64,000 bases of DNA from a virus: the IMG/VR virus record IMGVR_UViG_3300021389_000018, positions 1 through 64,000 of that record; one strand, 5' to 3'. Below the pieces are notes generated by a model, which had not been told where the DNA came from, ran no database searches, and saw only the letters and a list, made by a program, of their open reading frames with translations. Positions 17,173 to 27,009 of this stretch are shown here, piece by piece (position 1 is the stretch's first letter; each line of letters opens with the position of its first letter). Both the position numbers and the translations under genes were made by a program.

Positions 17173-17180
17173 CAAATTTA
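17173..17180 (-). promoter_or_regulatory. TAAATTTG late promoter box
   Basis: On the minus strand TAAATTTG matches the Bacteroidota -7 element TAnnTTTG. It lies in the 18-bp gap before the internal-protein gene, and its last base is 4 nt from the ATG. No TTG -33 box is evident. Confidence 0.5.
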
Positions 17181-17186
17181 CTGTTT

Positions 17187-20100
17187 TTAGTTCACTCTAT
17201 CGTTGTGCAGCATTGACCTGTCGTAGCTCACAGATAAAGCGTGAACTTCAAATGGCGATGTATCGCTGCTCTCCATTTTAATTTTAAGGAATACATCTCT
17301 CATTGGGTCACCGTCAACAGAAGCTGAATGCTCTACTAATACGTGATCCCCAGCATTTACAGTTGGTGCAGACGTGCATTCAATAGTCTTTCTGTCCACA
17401 AGAGATGATACATCTACACCCAGTGACGTTATAGTACTTCCAGAAGCTGTTTTAAGTGTGTCTCCTACAACGAAAGGAAGTCTGTTTACAGGTGTGGTAA
17501 ACTTTATGTTATTACCTGTTACAGATTCTACTATACCGATAAATATCTTATGAGATGTTGATACAAGTGTATCTCTAGGAATCATAGCATATCTATTACC
17601 TTCTCTTACATCGTACTCAGAGATATTAGTTCTTTGATCAGATGTATTTACAACAGATGTCCAAGTACCATTACCCTCTATACCTATAGATTCAAAAACC
17701 TTAATCATAGAAGGATTGTAATTAGAAACCGATTCAAACATTGAAGTATATTGTGTGCCGTAGAAGTTGTTTCTAGTATCGTTTGCGTTATGCTCCCATA
17801 CAATACTGCCTCCATTTTCAAAGAAGCTATACATAGTATTGTTTATATGGACATAGTTAGAAGGTACGAAACTATACTTACTTCCCCAAACTCCCTCTTT
17901 ATGTTTATACGCTATAGTAGTGCTTCCTGAGCTAGAAGATGAACTTCCTATTGTAACTGCCGTCCCTGTACAAGTTGTAGAAGGAATTGTAAGAACCCCG
18001 GTAGACAAGTTTAACTGTGCGATTATCGTAAACGAGTAAGAAGAGTCAGTCAGAACGATATCTATAGTTGACGAGCTTCCTACAAAAGAAACATCTACCA
18101 GTACACCATTAGTCTGTAAAACGTTGTCTAAAAAGACAATACCATTACCTACATCGTCCCAATCACCACAGAATTCATCCCAGTTAGATCCGAACAAGTT
18201 CCATAATATTGTTTGAGATGTGTATGTCGGATTCAGCACAATGTTACCAGCTGAATCAGTAGGTAAGTCAAAATCGGTGTCGCCTACAGAAACTGTGGAT
18301 GCATTAGTCCCCTCTATAGATACAATGTACTCATCGTTGTCTGGATCAAAACCACCAATGACCATAGGATTAGTAGAATTCTCCAGTAAAGACTTAAATC
18401 TGTTCTCAAAGAAACTAGACATACCCTTCTCGCTAATAGGAGTTATTCCGTCAGCTGATATTCTAATCACCTTACCAGCCTTCGCATCAGTGTAATAAAG
18501 CACACCGAATCTCTCTACTACGGATTCTGGATTACCAGAACTACCATAATCTCCAGCATAATAGGAAGCGGTTCCTAACACGTTTGTAGATACTGAAACA
18601 CCTTTCTGACCAGAAGAGTATTCTATTAAGTTTCTGCCTATAGGTAACTGTGAAGCTTTACTATCTTGTAAAACAGTTAATGCGTCCCCTCTAGGTACTA
18701 ACGCATCAATCTGACCATAGGAAACATCCAAATCTGACCAGTTTGCTAGACTTAAGTTAAATGAGCTTAGACCAAGGTTGTCTGAGTCTGCTACAAATGC
18801 ATCTGAATACGTCACAGAAGACAGCCTGCGCATTGTTTTAGCATCTGGTATGTACGAGTATGGCTTGCCTGTAGATCTGTTCTTAGAATTAAAGAAATCA
18901 CAAATAGAGTAATCTTCGGTAAAGTCAACCACAGAAGGGGTTGATCCTGCTCCCTTGTAAGATATGTTATCTATTTGCTTATTAGAAACATAAAGTATCC
19001 TAGGTCTAAGATATACGTCTCCCTCCACTAGTGACACAACGGTGTCAGGATTATCTACTGTGTAAGTTACGTTTAAGAAATCAGTTGCGTTTAAGGTTGA
19101 TGTGGTCGTTCCGTAAGCTCTGTATTTACCAGCCACAACATCCGACTCATATACATTCCCTACGGTTATTGACTTTCCGGACTGGGATATGACATCACCC
19201 TTGAATAGCTGCTTGCTTGAGTGAAAAACTAATGGATTTATAGAATCTCCTGTTTCAAGAGTAAGCTGAACAGTGTTACCGTCTCTTTCCCCTACGTGGG
19301 AACCAGAGGTTACATCGTAAACCTTGCCCATATCATAATAAATAGCCTCTGTAGTCTGCTTTAAAGGTCTAAATACCTCAACTATACATTTCTGAAACCA
19401 TTTACTATTATTATTCAATACAGAAGAATAGCTAAACGGGAACACTCCGTTATCCTCTACTATAATAAAGTCACCAGAAGTGATGCTTATAGCATCCTCG
19501 TTCACCTTGTCTAGTATTGGGTTTGAGGTAACATCTTTAGTTAACCTTTCAAATCCTATTACTTTAAATTCGTCTGTATATCTCTGATTACCTTCGTACG
19601 ATATAACTCTAAGCCTATCGCCTTTTTCGTATTTGTACTCTAGGTCAGCGCCAAATGTCTTATTGTATCCGTTTTCCCCAAAAATAGAGTTTACAGATAT
19701 GTAAATCTTGTTTTTATTATCTAAGCTGGTTGAACGCTCTACGTTATTTATAGGTACAAAAGCTCCGTTTACTCCGTACATAAACTTAAGCTCTTCACTT
19801 CCTATACCTGTGTATACCGGTAGCCATTTTTTAGCCCAGCTTGGAGCGCTATGCTTAAGTCGCATAACTACAGAAGAATGACCGTATAGATCATTCTCTC
19901 CACCTCTTTTATTTAGTTTTTCTATAAAAGCACTACCAAGTTCTTGAACTCCGGACGCTCGACCTCTATCATCTAAGTACGCAATACCCATCCTGTGAGA
20001 AGCTCCAGACTTAAATGATCTGTAACCGTCAAGGCTTTTAAAAACACCAACTGCTCCAGATACAATCTCTACATCGTTGAAATACGGTGTGGCTTGTCTT

Positions 20101-21902
20101 GTGCCTGAAAATACATCTAGTTTAAATCTGTTTGTAGATATAATGTTTGTAGGCTTTACCGCATCTTTAAAGAATTCAAAAGGCTCTAGTTCGACATACT
20201 GCATATCTAGCCTAAGATAGTCTTGAGTATTAGTGGTAAAAAACTTCATTTTAGCTGTACCCTGGAAAGCCCCCTTTTCGCTAACTGCGTTGAGTAGCTG
20301 ATGCTGTAAAATGCTTAACCTTCGAACACCAGTAGTTGGATTTAAAAACAAATCAAATGTCTTGCTCGTAAGCCTGTTTTCTACTAGCGTTCTAATTCCA
20401 GCAACGTTGGTAGCGGTAGCTACATTTATAGTCTCCCTGACATACAAACCTTCAGTACGCATAGTCATAGCAGGAGTCCAACCTAATGGGAAAGTCCAAA
20501 AACTATATTGATTTAAATAAGCATAAAGTACTTGGCTAAAGAAACTTTGTCCTCTTATTCTTTCAACATTTATTGTATCTGTCTCTACAGTTCTTGTGTC
20601 GTCACGTCTTTCATACTCTATTTCTAACGTGCCATCATCTAGGTCTATATTTTCGTCACCGTAGTTAGCTCCTCCAATATGAACATCGTCCATATCTACT
20701 ACAAAATTTAATAAAATCTTAGATCCAGCATCTATAGTTGAAGGAAGGCTAGAGTAATCAAATATTAAAAAAGGTCTAGCTAATTCAGCTGTTGAAAGAG
20801 GCTCTCTTACAGTTACATCAATAGAATATATATCTTCTTTTTTGTGATAATTCGCTACAAGTTCAGCGTCCGTATCTACGTTTTCGTAACCTTCAGTATA
20901 GTTACCGTACATCAATCTTCCCCCTACAAAAGCCTGCGCTCTAGCCAGTTGAGGTACATTGTCATAAGTCTTGTTTAGCTCTGTATCAGATAACGCTTTA
21001 CCAATCGTATCGTTTCTAAAATTAATTGTTCTAGAATTAGTATTAGCGTCATTATTCTCAATCTTTGCTACCTCATAAAAAGCTCCTTCATCTCCCTCTC
21101 TAGCGTATAGTAGGATGTGCTTTACATCAGCGACTGTATTCTTTACGAATACATTTATTTGGTTAAAAAAGTTTTTAGACCCATCATCAATAAACCCGTA
21201 CTTAAGCTGATTTGATGCAAATGCAAGAGTACTATATGGGGATAGAGCTGAATGTTCACCATCACGATAAACATACTTGTAGGCAAACTGAAAACTTTTT
21301 TCATTTATCAAGTTGTACTTGTAAGATGGATTATTCACCAAATTATAAGAAGGTGGTGAAAGAGGCGGTTGTTTTGCTGCTGTTAACGAGAGTAATTTTT
21401 CTTCGTTTGTACCTACATAAAAAGAAGCAGGGTAATCAAAAGTCTCCAACCTGTTTATGTTAACCTTCATCGGTGGATTGACATTGTCTGTAAAATAGAG
21501 CAAAGTCTCCTCGTCCTGGTTAACTACTACATCGCACTTTACGTACGATTCTTTTTGAAAATTTAAAACAGAACCAAAGTGTAGTCTTCTAAACTTATTT
21601 GTAGTGAGATCTATCTTGTAGATTCCGTGGTTATTATTTGAATTCCATAATAAGAAAAGAACTTCTTTGTTTTTCTCATTTGCTACAGAACCTATAACTC
21701 TATTCTCTCCACTTGGTATAATATCAGCGCTTCCCTTGCCAGTGATTGCTGTAGTTCCTTTGACATTTTTAACTACACCGTAAGTACCCTCGTCATCGTT
21801 ACTTATTCTAACGTTGAGGTTATCTGTCATTTCAACAGACTTTATAAGCTTCTGGTCAGTATCTGAAGTTAAATACTGAGGTATGAGTTTGTCAATAGCC
21901 AT
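17187..21902 (-). CDS. tail nozzle / P22 gp10-like stabilization protein (1571 aa)
   Basis: The N-terminus has NLNVRISNDDEGTYGVVKN and KGTTAITGKG, the beginning typical of P22 gp10-like or crAss-type nozzle ('muzzle') proteins that close the portal channel and bind the DNA end. The rest is beta-strand-rich with many Asp/Asn/Ser/Thr and no membrane segment. It is far larger than P22 gp10 (under 500 aa), as in crAss-like phages where this position holds a large ring/nozzle protein. It follows the gp4-like connector gene by 3 bp, supporting a tail role. Confidence 0.7.
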   Translation of the reverse strand: MAIDKLIPQYLTSDTDQKLIKSVEMTDNLNVRISNDDEGTYGVVKNVKGTTAITGKGSADIIPSGENRVIGSVANEKNKEVLFLLWNSNNNHGIYKIDLTTNKFRRLHFGSVLNFQKESYVKCDVVVNQDEETLLYFTDNVNPPMKVNINRLETFDYPASFYVGTNEEKLLSLTAAKQPPLSPPSYNLVNNPSYKYNLINEKSFQFAYKYVYRDGEHSALSPYSTLAFASNQLKYGFIDDGSKNFFNQINVFVKNTVADVKHILLYAREGDEGAFYEVAKIENNDANTNSRTINFRNDTIGKALSDTELNKTYDNVPQLARAQAFVGGRLMYGNYTEGYENVDTDAELVANYHKKEDIYSIDVTVREPLSTAELARPFLIFDYSSLPSTIDAGSKILLNFVVDMDDVHIGGANYGDENIDLDDGTLEIEYERRDDTRTVETDTINVERIRGQSFFSQVLYAYLNQYSFWTFPLGWTPAMTMRTEGLYVRETINVATATNVAGIRTLVENRLTSKTFDLFLNPTTGVRRLSILQHQLLNAVSEKGAFQGTAKMKFFTTNTQDYLRLDMQYVELEPFEFFKDAVKPTNIISTNRFKLDVFSGTRQATPYFNDVEIVSGAVGVFKSLDGYRSFKSGASHRMGIAYLDDRGRASGVQELGSAFIEKLNKRGGENDLYGHSSVVMRLKHSAPSWAKKWLPVYTGIGSEELKFMYGVNGAFVPINNVERSTSLDNKNKIYISVNSIFGENGYNKTFGADLEYKYEKGDRLRVISYEGNQRYTDEFKVIGFERLTKDVTSNPILDKVNEDAISITSGDFIIVEDNGVFPFSYSSVLNNNSKWFQKCIVEVFRPLKQTTEAIYYDMGKVYDVTSGSHVGERDGNTVQLTLETGDSINPLVFHSSKQLFKGDVISQSGKSITVGNVYESDVVAGKYRAYGTTTSTLNATDFLNVTYTVDNPDTVVSLVEGDVYLRPRILYVSNKQIDNISYKGAGSTPSVVDFTEDYSICDFFNSKNRSTGKPYSYIPDAKTMRRLSSVTYSDAFVADSDNLGLSSFNLSLANWSDLDVSYGQIDALVPRGDALTVLQDSKASQLPIGRNLIEYSSGQKGVSVSTNVLGTASYYAGDYGSSGNPESVVERFGVLYYTDAKAGKVIRISADGITPISEKGMSSFFENRFKSLLENSTNPMVIGGFDPDNDEYIVSIEGTNASTVSVGDTDFDLPTDSAGNIVLNPTYTSQTILWNLFGSNWDEFCGDWDDVGNGIVFLDNVLQTNGVLVDVSFVGSSSTIDIVLTDSSYSFTIIAQLNLSTGVLTIPSTTCTGTAVTIGSSSSSSGSTTIAYKHKEGVWGSKYSFVPSNYVHINNTMYSFFENGGSIVWEHNANDTRNNFYGTQYTSMFESVSNYNPSMIKVFESIGIEGNGTWTSVVNTSDQRTNISEYDVREGNRYAMIPRDTLVSTSHKIFIGIVESVTGNNIKFTTPVNRLPFVVGDTLKTASGSTITSLGVDVSSLVDRKTIECTSAPTVNAGDHVLVEHSASVDGDPMRDVFLKIKMESSDTSPFEVHALSVSYDRSMLHNDRVN

Positions 21903-21905
21903 ATA

Positions 21906-22718
21906 TTAACCTTTAGGGCTTTGCTTAAAGTTCTTTCTGATTGTCTTAAGTGCCTCCTCTTTAGTAAAGGATTTAAGTCTAGCATTAGCCAATCGTTTTT
22001 CATTGTAATACTCCTGTCTAGCTCTCATCTTCTCTGCCATAGGCACGTTAGATTTACGCTCAACAAGCCTATAGTATATGTATGATCTTAATGCGTTTTC
22101 CGCATATACGTGTACGCTTGGATTGTTGCTTCTCGCCTCATCAGCAATGTATTCAATAACCACTTCGGAATATCCAGCTGTGCTAAAAAGCTCAATTCTG
22201 TTTTGCTCGTAATTGATACGGAATTCACCAGAATACTTACCGCCTCCAATCCCATAAGCACGACCTATGTTCCCCTCGTATAAGAAGTTTCTAAATGTGT
22301 AGCTTTCGTAATCAGAAAGAGAGGCTCTTGCAGCGGCTCCTCCTTTAGCGTCTACACGATCAAATACTCCATCGTTATCAGAATCTATAGGATTGTTGTT
22401 AGCGTCTAATACGTACTTCATAGACATATTCTGATTCTTGTTTTCTCCAAAAACATATATCAAACCGTCTCCACCAACAATACCTATTTTAGTGTAATCA
22501 ACAAAGTCATCAGGAAGCTCAACGGTGTCGTTTGCAGTATCTACAGTAAGCTTTAGGGATTTGATTCTTTTCATCATATCAAAACCCATCTCACGAATAC
22601 CTCTTAGAGCATAATTTCTAGCAACAACGCCATTTACATTGTTAACATAGTCGTCACCATCAGCGGTGAGCATAAAGTCGTTTACTATTTGTTCTACTGA
22701 AACTGTATCTCTAGCCAT
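21906..22718 (-). CDS. tail connector protein, P22 gp4 / T7 gp11-like (270 aa)
   Basis: Mixed helices and strands. The N-terminal helices (VEQIVNDFMLTADGDDY, then NYALRGIREMGFDMMKRI) and the C-terminal set (ALRSYIYYRLVERKSNVP, then RARQEYYNEKRLANARL) match the gp4-like head-tail connectors of podoviruses and crAss-like phages. It would form the ring below the portal. It sits 3 bp from each neighbour, between a second connector-like gene and the nozzle gene. Confidence 0.65.
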   Translation of the reverse strand: MARDTVSVEQIVNDFMLTADGDDYVNNVNGVVARNYALRGIREMGFDMMKRIKSLKLTVDTANDTVELPDDFVDYTKIGIVGGDGLIYVFGENKNQNMSMKYVLDANNNPIDSDNDGVFDRVDAKGGAAARASLSDYESYTFRNFLYEGNIGRAYGIGGGKYSGEFRINYEQNRIELFSTAGYSEVVIEYIADEARSNNPSVHVYAENALRSYIYYRLVERKSNVPMAEKMRARQEYYNEKRLANARLKSFTKEEALKTIRKNFKQSPKG

Positions 22719-22721
22719 TTC

Positions 22722-23462
22722 TTACTGCTTTTGTTGTTGTGCCTCTCCGGTAGTATAAGCAAATACGTCTTGGTCACGAAGATTGATGCCAACCATCTTG
22801 CCAATCTCCAATACTAGAGTCGGTATGTAGTGGTCTGGAAGTTCAAAATCTACAGAAGTAGTAGGGTCAAACACCTCGTTTGATCCACCAAGGTTTGTAG
22901 CGTTATATCTAGGTGACGAAGGTGTTCTAGCGCCCGTGCTTACATTTCTCCCTTCAGGATACTTATAGTATTTTACTTTAATTCTTTTTACAGATGTAGG
23001 AAAGACCTCAATGTCATTTGTTACTATTCCTACAGGATGTGTCTGACTTGGAGCCGATAAATCAGATTGTAAAATATATTCAATCTTAGATTCATCATAA
23101 AGGACATCAATAACTGTTGATGTTGAAGTACCAAAAACGTAAGAACCAGATGTTCTCATTGCTATAATTCTTGATAGATCATCAGGCTTTGCAAATACTC
23201 CGTTTGCTTGAGCGATAGTACTTTCTTTTGAGAAGTATGATAAATCCTCTTCTATACGCTTGATGTAGGATTGATGCGATTTTGCATCAACATTCCTAGC
23301 ACGAAAAGTTTGCGCCTTAGTCAACTCATTGAATAGGTCGTTAAATATCTTGTTCTGTGCGATTGTAGTAAAGGTGTTAAACACTTTTGGAGTGATAAAA
23401 CCACGCTCATCTTTATTCGCCAGATTTTTTAGTGCTGAATAAACTTCGTTTACAGATGCCAT
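22722..23462 (-). CDS. head-tail ring/adaptor protein (putative, 246 aa)
   Basis: The N-terminal helices (VNEVYSALKNLANKDERGFI, then VFNTFTTIAQNKIFNDLFNEL) and a beta-rich middle end in YIPTLVLEIGKMVGINLRDQD. This is the layout of adaptor proteins in crAss-like genomes, where it precedes the gp4-like gene. The gene has its own TATCTTTG box 20 bp upstream, right behind the terminator of the preceding unit, so connector and nozzle genes seem to form one transcription unit. Confidence 0.6.
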   Translation of the reverse strand: MASVNEVYSALKNLANKDERGFITPKVFNTFTTIAQNKIFNDLFNELTKAQTFRARNVDAKSHQSYIKRIEEDLSYFSKESTIAQANGVFAKPDDLSRIIAMRTSGSYVFGTSTSTVIDVLYDESKIEYILQSDLSAPSQTHPVGIVTNDIEVFPTSVKRIKVKYYKYPEGRNVSTGARTPSSPRYNATNLGGSNEVFDPTTSVDFELPDHYIPTLVLEIGKMVGINLRDQDVFAYTTGEAQQQKQ

Positions 23463-23481
23463 AATAATTCTGTTCTATGCA

Positions 23482-23489
23482 CAAAGATA
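23482..23489 (-). promoter_or_regulatory. TATCTTTG promoter for the connector operon
   Basis: A perfect TAnnTTTG box on the minus strand, with its end 20 bp from the ATG at 23462. It lies immediately downstream of a strong hairpin terminator. The same terminator-plus-box cassette recurs at 30.7 kb. Confidence 0.65.
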
Positions 23490-23490
23490 C

Positions 23491-23521
23491 AAAAAAGAAG
23501 GGGCTGCATTTCTGCAACCCC
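23491..23521 (-). terminator. strong terminator after the 280-aa structural gene
   Basis: On the minus strand a 9-bp stem (GGGGTTGCA with TGCAGCCCC, one G-U pair) with a GAAA loop is followed by TTCTTTTTT. It ends the transcript of the gene at 23549-24391. Confidence 0.9.
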
Positions 23522-23530
23522 CTCTTACAT

Positions 23531-23548
23531 AGTAACTTATAAGTTACT
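23531..23548. repeat. perfect 18-bp palindrome at a stop codon
   Basis: AGTAACTTATAAGTTACT is a perfect palindrome that directly abuts the TAG stop of the minus-strand gene and precedes its terminator. It may be a second hairpin stabilising the 3' end, or a protein-binding site. Confidence 0.5.
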
Positions 23549-24391
23549 CTAGATTTTTGATAACTGATTCTCTATTTCTTCAAGTACCAATGCTCCTTTT
23601 TCTGAGAGGCAGTATCTTGTTGCAATGTCAACAGTATCTTGTCCGGCTGGTGTAGCCACAATCAATCTATTGCTATCGTACCATTTTAATCCATCGTTAT
23701 CAACTCGTAATATTTGGAAGTCTACAGCGCTTATAATCGTGCTTTTGACTTTAACTACAGGGTTGTCAAACATCTCAATAAATCTTTTTGGATTAGACTT
23801 AGCTTGCATTAAAAGCTCACGTTTAATCTCCATATTTCTTTGATTTGTATCGATGCCTAAGTACATAGCTACAGGAAGTAACTCATCAATAGACTTGTCA
23901 CGAACCATACCTACAGCATCAAGCATAATAAACTCCTTATCAAGCTCTACAGTAGCTTTCTTTTCTGTATCTACTAGGTTAAATACCTTGCCTCCATTAG
24001 CAACATTGTCTGGATGAAGATCTAAATACTTCTGTAGATTCGGTTTAGTGTAGGGTACTAAAATGTTTTTTTGAATAAAAGCAACTTGCTCACGAATAAT
24101 GTTTTCTCCCTGCTCGTCTGCCCATACAGACATTTCATTTGGAGAATAACGTAGTTGACGCACTTTCTGTGTTTCCTGGTCAAATACAGTGATGTTGTTT
24201 TGCTTTAGTTTATACCAGATACCACCGCCTTTAGTAATAGTATATACTTTATCCTTTTTAGAGTCATCTACTAATTGTCTTTTTACTTTAGTAGAAGAGG
24301 AAGCTATAGTTGATACTGGTGCTGCTTTAGGTGCAGACTTTGGTGTGTTAGAACTGGTCGTGCCAGTTGTTTTTTTAGCAGTTGTTGCCAT
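23549..24391 (-). CDS. virion structural protein next to the capsid gene (280 aa)
   Basis: The first 40 residues are Ala/Thr/Ser/Lys-rich and look disordered. The rest is soluble alpha/beta with no enzyme motif (GGGIWYKLKQNNITVFDQ, ELLPVAMYLGIDTNQRNMEIKRELL). It lies between the capsid terminator and its own terminator, as a single-gene unit. The position between capsid and connector genes suggests a head protein such as an auxiliary capsid or head-completion protein. I see no upstream TAnnTTTG box, so it may depend on read-through of the capsid terminator. Confidence 0.55.
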   Translation of the reverse strand: MATTAKKTTGTTSSNTPKSAPKAAPVSTIASSSTKVKRQLVDDSKKDKVYTITKGGGIWYKLKQNNITVFDQETQKVRQLRYSPNEMSVWADEQGENIIREQVAFIQKNILVPYTKPNLQKYLDLHPDNVANGGKVFNLVDTEKKATVELDKEFIMLDAVGMVRDKSIDELLPVAMYLGIDTNQRNMEIKRELLMQAKSNPKRFIEMFDNPVVKVKSTIISAVDFQILRVDNDGLKWYDSNRLIVATPAGQDTVDIATRYCLSEKGALVLEEIENQLSKI

Positions 24392-24406
24392 TTTATTATG
24401 TATTAA

Positions 24407-24447
24407 ATAGAATTAAAAAAAAAAGGAAGGGGGCGAACCCCCTCCCA
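24407..24447 (-). terminator. terminator after the major capsid gene
   Basis: On the minus strand GGGAGGGGG-TTCG-CCCCCTTCC is followed by an uninterrupted run of ten T. It lies 13 bp after the capsid stop codon. This is one of the strongest terminators in the window, consistent with a highly transcribed scaffold-capsid unit. Confidence 0.92.
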
Positions 24448-24460
24448 ATATAAGCTATGC

Positions 24461-25813
24461 TTACGCCTTAATTAACATATGACGGTTAGCAGCACGAGTG
24501 ATTAAGTTACACTCAGAACGGTAGTGGAATTCCACGTTATCCTTAGTTGCGTTAGACGCACCAAGAACAGAACCGATCATCCAGTGTTCCATTTCACGAG
24601 AGTAGCCGTTAGCAGCTTTGTAGTTCATTTCCAAAGCTGGAGCTTTCTCACCAGTCTTAGCATCAGCGACCTGAGTCATTGGTACAGCAACACCGTAGAA
24701 GTCTGAATCAGCCAACAATGTTGGGTCATTCAACAATTTCCAGTCGTGCTTGTGGAATGTGTAACCACCACGAGCGAATGAGCGGAATCCTAAAGTCAAA
24801 GCAGTATCTGAACTGTTGTTGAAGCTACCAAATGCAGCAGCACCGACAGTAGTCGCAGAAGTACCAGAAGCTAATTGACCAGCAGCCAACATATCATCGA
24901 TAGCTAAGTCTTGCGCACGGTTTACGTAAAGAGCGTACTCAGAAGCAGCACCTTCTTTATCAAATACCTTAACGATGTCATCAACCTCACCGATTGTGTT
25001 GATAAGACCAGACTGTACGATACCACGGTCTTCGATAGCAGCGAAGTAACCTTCAGAACCATCAATATCAGTAATACCAGAAGCAGTTACTTTCTCACCC
25101 AATAACATCATCATTTCACGCTTGTCCATAAAGCGCTGACGAGTATCACCTTCTGATTTCAAGTACCAGCGGTAGTCACCGTTACCCAAGTTGATCCAAC
25201 CGATGTTGGTAGCTTGAGAACCAGTTACGCTGTATACCTCTTTCATAATCATAAAAGGATTCGTGCGCTTAGTGATACCGCTTTCGATGAACTCACCTGG
25301 TTGATCAGAACCTTGAGAGTACAAGTTACCAATAACCGGTACAGAAGCAGAAGCGTTCAATGAAGCAGCAGAGAAACCGTCAGAGCTTAATGCAGTAAGA
25401 GTGATAGCAGCACTAGAGATGCCTGTTACCAAAGCACGCTCAGAACCATTAACCAATACTACGTCTTGTAAGCGAACGATTACAGCAGCAGCAGAAGCAG
25501 CAGTTAAAACTACAGTTGCGTCAGCAGCAGTGATAGCAGCCATAGAACCAGCTTGCTTCTTGTGTAGACGCTCTTCTTCCCAGTACTGTACTTCATCGTT
25601 AGTAGCAACTGCTTTAGTAGCACCTACTAATTGAAGAAATCCAGTGATACCTTGATTTCCGTAAGTCTTAATAAGAGCATCACGGTTGTCTGGTTTGTTA
25701 ACCAAGTCATACAACGAAATATATTTCGCTGCGTCTAATTTTTGCAACTCAAAGTTGTTGCCAGCAGGGTTAGAACCAGCCAACCCATACGTTACATTTC
25801 CTAATGTAGCCAT
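24461..25813 (-). CDS. major capsid protein (HK97-type, putative)
   Basis: The 450-aa product begins with a flexible segment, has an Ala-rich inserted domain near residues 90-160 (AITAADATVVLTAASAAAV), and a C-terminal half with TFHKHDWKLLNDPTLL and NGYSREMEHWMIGSVLGAS. Size, position directly after an acidic scaffold gene and the Ala/Val-rich codon-biased sequence support the capsid call; the ending CNLITRAANRHMLI resembles crAss-type capsid proteins. The fold is inferred, not shown. It is transcribed with the scaffold gene and followed by a very strong terminator. Confidence 0.75.
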   Translation of the reverse strand: MATLGNVTYGLAGSNPAGNNFELQKLDAAKYISLYDLVNKPDNRDALIKTYGNQGITGFLQLVGATKAVATNDEVQYWEEERLHKKQAGSMAAITAADATVVLTAASAAAVIVRLQDVVLVNGSERALVTGISSAAITLTALSSDGFSAASLNASASVPVIGNLYSQGSDQPGEFIESGITKRTNPFMIMKEVYSVTGSQATNIGWINLGNGDYRWYLKSEGDTRQRFMDKREMMMLLGEKVTASGITDIDGSEGYFAAIEDRGIVQSGLINTIGEVDDIVKVFDKEGAASEYALYVNRAQDLAIDDMLAAGQLASGTSATTVGAAAFGSFNNSSDTALTLGFRSFARGGYTFHKHDWKLLNDPTLLADSDFYGVAVPMTQVADAKTGEKAPALEMNYKAANGYSREMEHWMIGSVLGASNATKDNVEFHYRSECNLITRAANRHMLIKA

Positions 25814-25826
25814 TTTGTTTTATTTT

Positions 25827-26924
25827 TTAAATCTTGAACGTAAGTCCGTTATCGTTTAATCCGAGAGCTTGACGTACTTGATCTTCTATACTTGGAACAT
25901 TACCATTACCATCCGTGTTCTGACTTGGTTGCGATGCTTGCACATTAGCAGCCTTGTTTACTAGTCCACGCTGTCCTTCTCCAATGCCTTGCTGATAAGC
26001 TGTCTTAACAATCGTTTCGATGTTATCTAAAACAGCTTGATGCATATTCCATTTTTCAAAGTCCCAGTTTCCGGTGGTGTCCACGTAAGAAGAGAAAAAG
26101 TCTTCAATATTCTCGTTTTTAGACTTGAGCTGAGATCTGTAGCTATCTTCAAGTCCGAATGTAAACGCCTTGTCTTTTGCCACCTCAAACTCGATACCCT
26201 CCAGGGCATCAACTTCGGCAGACATATTGCTTAACCATTCTTCATTTACGATACCTTCTACTTCTTCTTGAGGCTGATCCTGTCTTACAGGGGCAGCATA
26301 CTGAGAGCGTAGAGACTCAATATCTTGTCTAGCTTTGTCTGCATCCATTTTAAGCTGAATCTGCGCTAAACGAACTTCACTATCATCGTACAAATCTGCG
26401 TCCAGTTTGTATTTGTTATCAATGAGTAGATTTAAATCGCTATCAGACAAATCACCATACTGACTCTTAAGTTGATTCTTGACCGCACTAACATCATCCA
26501 TTTCGGATGGATTCATAGCTTGGTAAGCGAACCAGTCTTGAGGGTCACGACCTGTCTGTCTAACGAATTCGTTGATTGCAGCTACACGCTCATCAATTTC
26601 TACAGACGTATTTTGAGTTCCTCCGATTTCATCAAAACTACTTACTTCTCTACCCAGCCTTTCGCTTAAGTACTGAAGCATTGTAGATTCTAGTTCCTCA
26701 TCGGAAATCTCTTCTTCTTGTAAAGAACTTTGAGGCGGTGTTTCTACAGGCGCCTCTTCCTGTTGTATTTCTTGTACAGCTTCCTCTACAGGAGCTTCTT
26801 GAGGTTGTTCTACTTCCTGCGTAGGCTGTTCCTCGTTTACGGTTTCTGCGGTTGGAGCTTCGTCTGAAATAGACATACCCATATCACCAACCAATGATTC
26901 TAAATCTCTGTTTAAATCGCTCAT
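25827..26924 (-). CDS. scaffolding protein (365 aa)
   Basis: Strongly acidic and Glu/Gln/Pro-rich at residues 20-80 (repeats such as QEVEQPQEAPVEEAVQE), then helical with KMDADKARQDIESLRSQ and a C-terminal helix pair (IEDQVRQALGLNDNGL). This composition and the place 13 bp before the capsid gene are typical of phage scaffolds, which shape the prohead and are then removed. A TAATTTTG box 26 bp upstream probably starts the scaffold-capsid transcript. Confidence 0.8.
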   Translation of the reverse strand: MSDLNRDLESLVGDMGMSISDEAPTAETVNEEQPTQEVEQPQEAPVEEAVQEIQQEEAPVETPPQSSLQEEEISDEELESTMLQYLSERLGREVSSFDEIGGTQNTSVEIDERVAAINEFVRQTGRDPQDWFAYQAMNPSEMDDVSAVKNQLKSQYGDLSDSDLNLLIDNKYKLDADLYDDSEVRLAQIQLKMDADKARQDIESLRSQYAAPVRQDQPQEEVEGIVNEEWLSNMSAEVDALEGIEFEVAKDKAFTFGLEDSYRSQLKSKNENIEDFFSSYVDTTGNWDFEKWNMHQAVLDNIETIVKTAYQQGIGEGQRGLVNKAANVQASQPSQNTDGNGNVPSIEDQVRQALGLNDNGLTFKI

Positions 26925-26949
26925 TGTTATATAAATTCAATTAATGTTA

Positions 26950-26957
26950 CAAAATTA
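26950..26957 (-). promoter_or_regulatory. TAATTTTG promoter for scaffold and capsid
   Basis: On the minus strand TAATTTTG matches TAnnTTTG. It follows directly on the T-run of the upstream terminator and gives a short leader before ATG 26924. Confidence 0.5.
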
Positions 26958-26958
26958 A

Positions 26959-26988
26959 ATAAAAAAGGGATACAGTTTCCCGTACCCC
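26959..26988 (-). terminator. terminator after the DUF5872-like gene
   Basis: On the minus strand GGGGTAC and GTATCCC pair (one G-U) around an 8-nt loop, followed by TTTTTTATTT. A wider inverted repeat (GTTACAAA at 26946 and TTTGTAAC at 26989) encloses it. Confidence 0.8.
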
Positions 26989-27009
26989 TTTGTAACACAG
27001 TGTGTTAAA

